Source: Chloroflexia bacterium
GTDB lineage: Bacteria > Chloroflexota > Chloroflexia > Thermomicrobiales > JALYUS01
Direction of reading: 5' to 3'
DNA: 6,294 bases
Assembly (NCBI GenBank): GCA_025928215.1
Contig: JAICJW010000269.1
Span: forward strand, 1 to 6,294
Positions 5,953 through 6,294 of this stretch are shown here, in pieces. Made by a program: the position numbers and the translations under genes. The notes below the pieces were generated by a model. That model was not told the DNA's origin. It saw only the letters and a list, made by a program, of their open reading frames with translations, and searched no databases. The stretch's first letter is position 1, and each line of letters starts with the position of its first letter.

Positions 5953-5970
5953 CAAGCCGTACAGGGCTTG
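5953..5970. repeat. Inverted repeat CAAGCC-N6-GGCTTG in the fur leader
   Basis: A perfect 6-6-6 inverted repeat, CAAGCC-GTACAG-GGCTTG. It lies within the predicted leader of the Fur-family mRNA (minus strand) and its right arm runs into the -35 of the plus-strand promoter. It could be a second protein-binding site or an RNA hairpin in the repressor leader. Confidence 0.4.
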
Positions 5971-5995
5971 GAACTCGCTACCATATCAGTATAGG
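5968..5995 (+). promoter_or_regulatory. Promoter of the cation diffusion facilitator gene
   Basis: TTGGAA (5968-5973) and TATAGG (5990-5995) are separated by 16 bases. Transcription would begin near 6001-6003, in the middle of the palindrome at 5996-6010, so a bound repressor would block initiation. The -10 matches 4/6 positions. Confidence 0.4.
5988..5993 (-). promoter_or_regulatory. -10 element of the Fur-family gene
   Basis: On the minus strand this reads TATACT, 5/6 to consensus, sharing its bases with the plus-strand -10. No good -35 is seen at the right distance; the palindrome 5996-6010 falls in the -35/-10 spacer. The leader to the ATG would be about 58 bases. Confidence 0.35.
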
Positions 5996-6010
5996 CCGAT
6001 TGCGAATCGG
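5996..6010. promoter_or_regulatory. Palindromic operator candidate for the Fur-family repressor
   Basis: CCGATT-GCG-AATCGG is a perfect 6-3-6 inverted repeat; read as 7-1-7, the arrangement typical of Fur-family boxes, it is symmetric at 6 of 7 positions in each arm. It sits between the divergent repressor and transporter genes, on the predicted start point of one promoter and inside the spacer of the other. Its right arm also contributes the first bases of the transporter's ribosome site. Binding by the adjacent repressor is inferred. Confidence 0.55.
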
Positions 6011-6022
6011 AGGGACATATTG

Positions 6023-6294
6023 ATGACACAGCAGACACTACCGCGACATCCACATGCACACGATAGCGGCCCACTCGGTTGGCTCGGCGCGATCTTCCAT
6101 TTCCATGGTCATCCTCACGAGGACGATGCGCGCGGTACGGACCCTGCCCTCTCAACGGATGAGGGTATCCGCATCGTCTGGCTTGCCTTCGCGGCGCTCA
6201 CCGTGACGACGATTATTCAGGTTAGTATCGTCTCTCTCAGCGGGAGTGTGGCGCTCCTGGCTGATGCGATCCACAACGTCGGGGACAGCCTCAA
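6023..6294 (+). CDS. Cation diffusion facilitator, zinc-type efflux transporter (N-terminal part, cut by window edge)
   Basis: The frame is open from ATG at 6023 to the window edge, 90 codons plus two bases. GGAGGGA at 6009-6015 gives a strong ribosome site about 8 bases from the ATG. Residues 7-35 are cytoplasmic and His-rich (HPHAHD, then FHFHGHPHEDD), a typical metal-collecting segment. A first membrane helix follows at about 50-68 (IVWLAFAALTVTTII), then SLSGSVALLADAIHNVGDSL, the hallmark second-helix motif of the family. The metal-site tetrad half reads HxxxD (HNVGD), the pattern of zinc/cadmium transporters such as CzcD and ZnT, rather than the DxxxD of FieF. The protein should export zinc or similar ions in exchange for protons across the inner membrane. 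Divergence from the Fur-family gene and the palindrome between them suggest metal-dependent control. Confidence 0.9.
   Translation, partial: MTQQTLPRHPHAHDSGPLGWLGAIFHFHGHPHEDDARGTDPALSTDEGIRIVWLAFAALTVTTIIQVSIVSLSGSVALLADAIHNVGDSL

Noticed and set aside
1..6294. tRNA, rRNA, CRISPR array, transposase or long terminal repeats
   Set aside because: No cloverleaf-like segment, spaced direct-repeat array, transposase motif or flanking inverted repeats were seen on either strand when reading by eye.

Overview
GC-rich bacterial DNA with short intergenic spaces, GTG/TTG starts and Shine-Dalgarno (SD) sites. The protein repertoire (beta-lactamase-fold serine hydrolase, DoxX-like membrane protein, SMP-30/gluconolactonase, Fur-family repressor next to a His-rich cation diffusion facilitator) fits an environmental, possibly thermophilic lineage such as Chloroflexota. 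That placement is an inference from protein flavour only; nothing here is a taxonomic marker. I see no rRNA, tRNA, CRISPR, insertion sequence or phage gene.

Layout. (1) At 1-333 (minus) is the N-terminal part of a PAS-domain signalling protein, cut by the window edge. (2) A roughly 340-base gap between divergent genes ends in a good sigma70-type promoter for a membrane-anchored beta-lactamase-fold hydrolase (about 675-1694, plus), whose best-supported start is a rare CTG. (3) On the minus strand, 3578 to 1756 holds three genes: an unrecognised 398-residue protein with a possible PD-(D/E)XK nuclease signature, then a hicA-hicB toxin-antitoxin pair with a 4-base ATGA overlap. hicA appears to have its own promoter inside the end of the upstream gene, placed so that the mRNA would be leaderless, with a direct repeat over the -10 region. 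(4) Divergently, a four-helix DoxX-like membrane protein (3776-4213) is preceded by a 7-codon ORF in the same frame, and is followed by a gluconolactonase-like enzyme (4282-5364) ending in a possible intrinsic terminator. (5) A Fur-family repressor (5923-5486, minus) and a zinc-type cation diffusion facilitator (from 6023, plus, cut by the edge) are divergent. Their shared intergenic region has overlapping opposite -10 elements and a perfect 6-3-6 palindrome, so the pair looks like a self-contained metal-homeostasis switch.

How the genes fit together. The Fur/CDF pair is the clearest functional unit: metal sensing controlling metal efflux. hicAB is a classic toxin-antitoxin operon. The nuclease-like gene upstream may merely be a neighbour, or may form a defence-type island with hicAB; the sequence alone cannot decide. 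The remaining genes look like ordinary accessory or housekeeping genes.
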